The notes below the pieces were generated by a model. That model did no database searches, was not told where the DNA came from, and worked only from the letters and a program-made list of their open reading frames with translations. The translations under genes and the position numbers were made by a program. This document shows, one piece after another, positions 5,584 to 8,721 of a stretch of 8,721 nt of DNA (position 1 is its first letter; each line of letters begins with the position of its first letter). Source of the stretch: Actinobacteria bacterium UBA5976 (GTDB lineage: Bacteria; Actinomycetota; Actinomycetes; S36-B12; UBA5976); NCBI GenBank assembly GCA_002430405.1, contig DJBM01000124.1:27777-36497 (forward strand), read 5' to 3'.

Positions 5584-6825
5584 TTAACTGATGTCAATTG
5601 TACGGATGTCAGTTTCTACTCCACCAGTCATTTGCTGCAGTGTCATGGTAACTGTATCTACGTCACCAGTTTCTGTGCTTAAGCAGAAGCCCATACCAGA
5701 TACTGATTCTTCAGCAGTTAGACAGATCTGCTCGCCAGCAAATACTGCATCAAGGACACCCTTACGGGTACCATCTGATGCTGCAATTGCCTTCATGATT
5801 ACCTGCATCGCTACGCCACCGTAAACAGCGTATGAGCTATTTGGCTCATAGCCGTACTTTGTTACGTATGCATCGATGAACGCAGCAGCCTGGCCGCCGC
5901 CCTTTTTGATGCCATCAAGTGACTTACCAGCAAATGTCATCCATAGACCTTCAGCTTCTGGCATTTCGCGCAGTACTGGGTAGCCGGAGAAACCGTCTGG
6001 AGCCATTGATGGGAATACAGTGTTGTCGCCAAGAACTGCAGTCTTATCCTTCACTAGCTGAACACCATTGTTATCAAAGATGCCTGCGTAGTAAACGATG
6101 TCAGCGCCCTGTCCCTTTACTTTTTCAAAAGTAGAGGTGTTGATTGAGCCAGCCTTGATGTCCCAACCACTGCGAAGTACTGTTCCACCTAGCTTGGTGA
6201 ACTCAGCTTCAACAGCGTCGGCTAGACCGATACCGTATGCCTGGGTGTCATCAAGAAGTGCAAGAGTGCGCTTGCCTAGCTCGTTGTACATGTACTGAGC
6301 TGCAGCTGTTCCCTGGAAACCATCGTGTGCAATTACGCGAGCGTAACTGCGAGCACCACTTGGGTAATAAAGTGCTGGTTCGCCAGCATCCCATGTGATG
6401 GTTAGACCTGGGTAAGTGTTTGCGTGAGAAACCATTAATAGGCCAGCTTCGTTAGCAACTGGAAGAATGATCTTTGCACAACCGGAGTTGTATGTTCCCA
6501 TGATCGCAACTTCGTTTGCATTTGCTACGTGATCCTGTGCATTCTTCGCACAAGCTGCATCGTCCCAAGCACCCTTAGCTGCTGTTGAGTCATCATATTC
6601 CTTGACTTCTACTGTGTAGTCTCCTGCTTTGCCACCGGCTTGTTCAAGAACAAGTGCGATAACTTCGTTTGTTGACTTGCTGGCATCAGCTGAAGCACCC
6701 TGAAGTGGAAGGTCAGTACCTACTACAAGTACATCGCTACCAGCAGAATCACTGCCACCGCTGCAAGCAGCAAGTGCAAGTGCGCCAGCAATAGCTAGAG
6801 CACCAATTTTGATCGGCTTGATCAT
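5584..6825 (-). CDS. livK: Branched-chain amino acid ABC transporter substrate-binding lipoprotein
   Basis: Extracytoplasmic solute-binding protein (Peripla_BP_6, LIV-BP type), 413 aa, that delivers substrate to LivHM. A basic N-terminus (MIKPIKIG) and hydrophobic stretch lead to a lipobox ALAAC with Cys21. This is followed by a Gly/Ser linker (SGGSDSAGSD), so it is lipid-anchored to the membrane as usual in Gram-positive cells. The mature protein shows the first-lobe strand VLVVGTDLPLQGASAD (32-47), the ligand-loop region AIMGTYNSGCAKIILPVANEAGLLMVSHANT (107-137), ALLDDTQAYGIGLADAVEAEF (189-209) and the second-lobe DIVYYAGIFDNN (242-253). Cys92/Cys116 have spacing like the LIV-BP disulfide of E. 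coli, and Cys368/Cys381 could form a second. The start has GAGAGG 8 bases upstream (6834-6839). It is first in the operon. The exact substrate (Leu/Ile/Val, other amino acids, or amides such as urea) cannot be fixed from sequence. Confidence 0.93.
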   Translation of the reverse strand: MIKPIKIGALAIAGALALAACSGGSDSAGSDVLVVGTDLPLQGASADASKSTNEVIALVLEQAGGKAGDYTVEVKEYDDSTAAKGAWDDAACAKNAQDHVANANEVAIMGTYNSGCAKIILPVANEAGLLMVSHANTYPGLTITWDAGEPALYYPSGARSYARVIAHDGFQGTAAAQYMYNELGKRTLALLDDTQAYGIGLADAVEAEFTKLGGTVLRSGWDIKAGSINTSTFEKVKGQGADIVYYAGIFDNNGVQLVKDKTAVLGDNTVFPSMAPDGFSGYPVLREMPEAEGLWMTFAGKSLDGIKKGGGQAAAFIDAYVTKYGYEPNSSYAVYGGVAMQVIMKAIAASDGTRKGVLDAVFAGEQICLTAEESVSGMGFCLSTETGDVDTVTMTLQQMTGGVETDIRTIDIS

Positions 6826-6987
6826 TTATATTTCCTCTCGTTGTCCCGACGAATTCTTTTCGGGCGACTCTTAAAATAACGCACAAACTTGGGTTATTTC
6901 ACCCAAAACGCGACGATAGCGGTAGGAGTTACGGGTTTGTTACCTTAAAAAAATGGACTATCGTCCCAAGTTGACTAACTGGCGGAC
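6826..6987 (-). promoter_or_regulatory. livK upstream region with several short inverted repeats (promoter and 5' leader)
   Basis: This 162-base gap between der and livK must hold the liv promoter unless der reads through. It contains a 6-bp inverted repeat TTGGGT/ACCCAA (6889-6894 and 6901-6906, 6-base loop). A leader hairpin pairs CCCGA (6845-6849) with TCGGG (6860-6864), with an EcoRI-type GAATTC in its loop. A spaced 8-bp inverted repeat GACGATAG/CTATCGTC lies at 6912-6919 and 6958-6965. I could not find a convincing -35/-10 pair; TATTTT (6878-6873 on the minus strand) is the best -10-like hexamer. The repeats are candidate operator or leader structures, not demonstrated ones. Confidence 0.4.
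6947..6966 (-). terminator. Possible weak intrinsic terminator after der
   Basis: On the minus strand a short hairpin GGAC-GATA-GTCC (6966-6955) is followed by A and then seven T. It lies about 20 bases after the der stop. The U-tract is good but the stem is only 4 bp, so termination would be inefficient and some read-through into livK is plausible. Confidence 0.35.
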
Positions 6988-8487
6988 TTACCGTCGTCGT
7001 TTTTCCCGAATTCGAAGGTTAATTACTATCGGAGAGCCAATAAAGCCAAATTCTTCTCGGAACCGTCGTTCTACGAATCGGCGGTAACCAGCTTCCAGAA
7101 AACCTGAAGTAAAGAGGACAAAAACCGGTGGCGAGACGCTGGCTTGGGTGCCGAACATGATTTTTGGCTGTTTGCTGCTGCGAACTGGGTGCGGGTGACT
7201 TGCCACAATCTGCGCCAAGAATGCATTCATTCGACCAGTTGGCACCCGAGTCTCCCAGCCTGCAATCGCAGATTTCAAGGCGGGAACTAATCGATCTTTA
7301 TGCCACCCAGTTTGAGCGCTGAAGTTGATTCGCGGGGCCCAAGCAACTTGAACTAAATCACGTTCAATTTCGCGCTCCAAGTAAAAGCGTCGTTCCTCAT
7401 CAACTAGATCCCATTTATTAAATGCAATGACAAGTGCCCGGCCAGATTCCACAACCATGGAAATAATTCGCAAATCTTGTTCTGTCATTGGCGCACTTGC
7501 ATCCAACAGCACAACGGCTACATCGGCTTTATCAAGAGCTGATTTAGTTCGCAGTGTGGCGAAGTATTCGTGGCCTGAGGCGTTCTTAGATTTACGTCTA
7601 ATTCCTGCGGTATCTACCAAGATCCATTCTTCGCCATCCAACATAACTAGTTCGTCTACTGGGTCCACGGTAGTGCCCGCAACGCTATCTACTACTGCGC
7701 GTTTTTCGCCAGTTAACGCATTTAGCAAACTTGATTTTCCAACGTTTGGTTTACCAAGGAGCGCCACCCGATGTGGTCCCCGTGGCCTGGCCAAACCCGA
7801 TCCGTCTTCTGGAAATGCAGCCAACACAACATCGAGTAGATCGCCGCTGCCACGTCCGTGTAATGCTGAAACCGTGTATGGCTCGCCTAGGCCAAGTGAC
7901 CAAAGCCGAGTTGCTTCAAGTTCGGCGCGCTCATCATCAACTTTGTTAGCAACTAAAATTACGGGTACTTTTGCCTGTCTTAGCACTCGCACAATTTGTT
8001 CGTCAGCATCGGTGGCGCCAACTGTTGCGTCTACGACAAAAACCACGACATCACTTGTGTTAATTGCTGCTTCAGCTTGCGCAGAAACCTGTGCACTCAT
8101 TCCAATTGCGTCGTATTCCCAGCCACCCGTATCAACAACTATGAACGGTACGCCGCTCCATTCGGTTTCGTAACGAACCCGATCGCGTGTGACACCAGGT
8201 GTGTCTTCGACAACGGCCTCGCGCCGCCCGATGATTCGATTAACCAGAGTGGACTTACCAACGTTTGGTCGCCCTACTACGGCAACAATTGGGAGTGCTC
8301 CCTTGTCTTCAAATATTTCGTCTATCTCATCGATTGGAATTCCAATTTGATCCAACAACGCTGCATATTCTGACTCACTTAAATCTTCCCAGCGCTCCGG
8401 AATTTCTATGGTGTCGTCTAGTTCAACAACGTCGCCAGCAATGTCGTAAATAATCGTCTCGGCATTCGGGTCCAACGAATTATCCAT
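6988..8487 (-). CDS. der: Ribosome biogenesis GTPase Der (EngA)
   Basis: Essential double-GTPase that helps assemble the 50S ribosomal subunit; 499 aa. The first G domain has P-loop GRPNVGKST (72-80), switch PGVTRD (97-102), DTGGW (119-123), NKVD (181-184) and SAL (207-209). The second has GKPNVGKSS (245-253), AGTTVDPVD (270-278), DTAG (292-295), NKWD (357-360) and SAQT (390-393). The C-terminal KH-like domain (about 410-499) shows [15 protein letters not shown] and a basic tail REKRRR. The first 62 residues are an extension rich in Asp/Glu (21 acidic, 2 basic) and absent from E. coli Der; actinobacterial homologues often carry such an extension. The ATG overlaps the cmk stop by 8 bases and has no clear ribosome site, suggesting coupled translation. 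All GTP-binding motifs are intact. Confidence 0.97.
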   Translation of the reverse strand: MDNSLDPNAETIIYDIAGDVVELDDTIEIPERWEDLSESEYAALLDQIGIPIDEIDEIFEDKGALPIVAVVGRPNVGKSTLVNRIIGRREAVVEDTPGVTRDRVRYETEWSGVPFIVVDTGGWEYDAIGMSAQVSAQAEAAINTSDVVVFVVDATVGATDADEQIVRVLRQAKVPVILVANKVDDERAELEATRLWSLGLGEPYTVSALHGRGSGDLLDVVLAAFPEDGSGLARPRGPHRVALLGKPNVGKSSLLNALTGEKRAVVDSVAGTTVDPVDELVMLDGEEWILVDTAGIRRKSKNASGHEYFATLRTKSALDKADVAVVLLDASAPMTEQDLRIISMVVESGRALVIAFNKWDLVDEERRFYLEREIERDLVQVAWAPRINFSAQTGWHKDRLVPALKSAIAGWETRVPTGRMNAFLAQIVASHPHPVRSSKQPKIMFGTQASVSPPVFVLFTSGFLEAGYRRFVERRFREEFGFIGSPIVINLRIREKRRR

Positions 8488-8721
8488 AGGAAGCCCGCGC
8501 CAAATCGAGCACTTGATTAATTACTTCCCTAAGTTCCATATGGGTAGTGTCGATAACTGTCGCGTCTTTGGCTATTTCAAGTGGTGACATGGCTCGCGTG
8601 GAATCTGCATGATCCCGCTTTTCCATACTCAAATTCGTATCGCTCATATTTGCGCCCACTTCTTTGGCGCGGCGCGCTGCCCGTGCTTTTGGATCAGCAG
8701 TTATAAATATCTTGATAGGTG
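8480..8721 (-). CDS. cmk: Cytidylate kinase, C-terminal part (partial, runs off right edge)
   Basis: Only the last 79 or so codons are visible; translation on the minus strand gives [20 protein letters not shown] followed by about 59 more residues to a TAA at 8482-8480. Cmk phosphorylates CMP/dCMP with ATP in the cytoplasm. The diagnostic segments are [17 protein letters not shown] (the strand and basic lid entry) and [13 protein letters not shown], which matches the R-x3-D-x2-R pattern used by Cmk for nucleotide binding. A terminal [21 protein letters not shown] matches the family C-terminus (D-x-T/S-T then helix). The reading frame is open from the window edge to the stop. Its stop overlaps the der start by 8 bases. 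A cmk-der pair is common in Actinobacteria. Confidence 0.93.
   Translation of the reverse strand, partial: PIKIFITADPKARAARRAKEVGANMSDTNLSMEKRDHADSTRAMSPLEIAKDATVIDTTHMELREVINQVLDLARASYG

Noticed and set aside
6851..6856. GAATTC palindrome in the livK leader as a possible regulatory site
   Set aside because: A single six-base palindrome is expected by chance and happens to fall in a hairpin loop; nothing else supports it as a site.
7427..8173. 248-codon open frame on the plus strand inside der
   Set aside because: It is antisense to the fully conserved Der GTPase domains, is Ser/Thr-rich low-complexity protein resembling no family I know, and is explained as a shadow of der codon usage.
8488..8721. 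Apparently gene-free right edge
   Set aside because: Minus-strand translation gives the conserved C-terminus of cytidylate kinase ending in a stop at 8480; it lacks only its start, which is outside the window.

Overview
The window reads as ordinary chromosomal sequence from an actinobacterium with unusually low GC. By eye the GC is in the mid-to-high 40s percent; I did not compute it. The actinobacterial assignment rests on three things: the wording of the proteins (PolA N-terminus, Cmk C-terminus, a Der with a long acidic N-terminal extension and an actinobacterial-style second switch region), the cmk-der pair, and polA lying near a small hotdog thioesterase and a branched-chain amino acid ABC cassette. 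A streamlined freshwater or marine lineage (acI/Nanopelagicales-like) would fit the moderate GC and tight gene packing, but that is inference. Nearly every base is genic.

Left part (1-1595). The 5' end of polA runs leftward off the window edge. It is divergent from a small hotdog-fold acyl-CoA thioesterase gene and then a DUF554 membrane protein gene, both rightward. The polA and thioesterase start codons (GTG and TTG) are only 24 bases apart, with back-to-back ribosome binding sites in that gap. The rightward pair ends at a perfect 22-bp inverted repeat with a T4 loop, which also serves as terminator for the convergent liv operon.

Middle (1657-6825, all leftward). This is a complete high-affinity branched-chain amino acid (or related amide/amino acid) ABC transporter in transcription order livK-livH-livM-livG-livF: lipoprotein binding protein, two permeases and two ATPases. 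The four downstream genes are almost contiguous (gaps of 1 and 2 bases, then a 1-base overlap). livK is separated from livH by a 163-base spacer holding a 14-bp stem-loop and a candidate internal promoter, consistent with making more binding protein than permease.

Right part (6826-8721, leftward). A 162-base leader region upstream of livK contains several short inverted repeats. Beyond it are der (a double-GTPase ribosome assembly factor) and the 3' end of cmk (cytidylate kinase). cmk overlaps der by 8 bases, so the two are probably translationally coupled.

I see no mobile element, CRISPR array, tRNA, rRNA, phage gene or defence system, and nothing that amounts to an undescribed multi-gene system. 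The points worth a second look are residue-level oddities (a thioesterase with Asn in place of the usual HGG His; a PolA 5'-nuclease motif EADV instead of EADD) and the gene-junction architecture.
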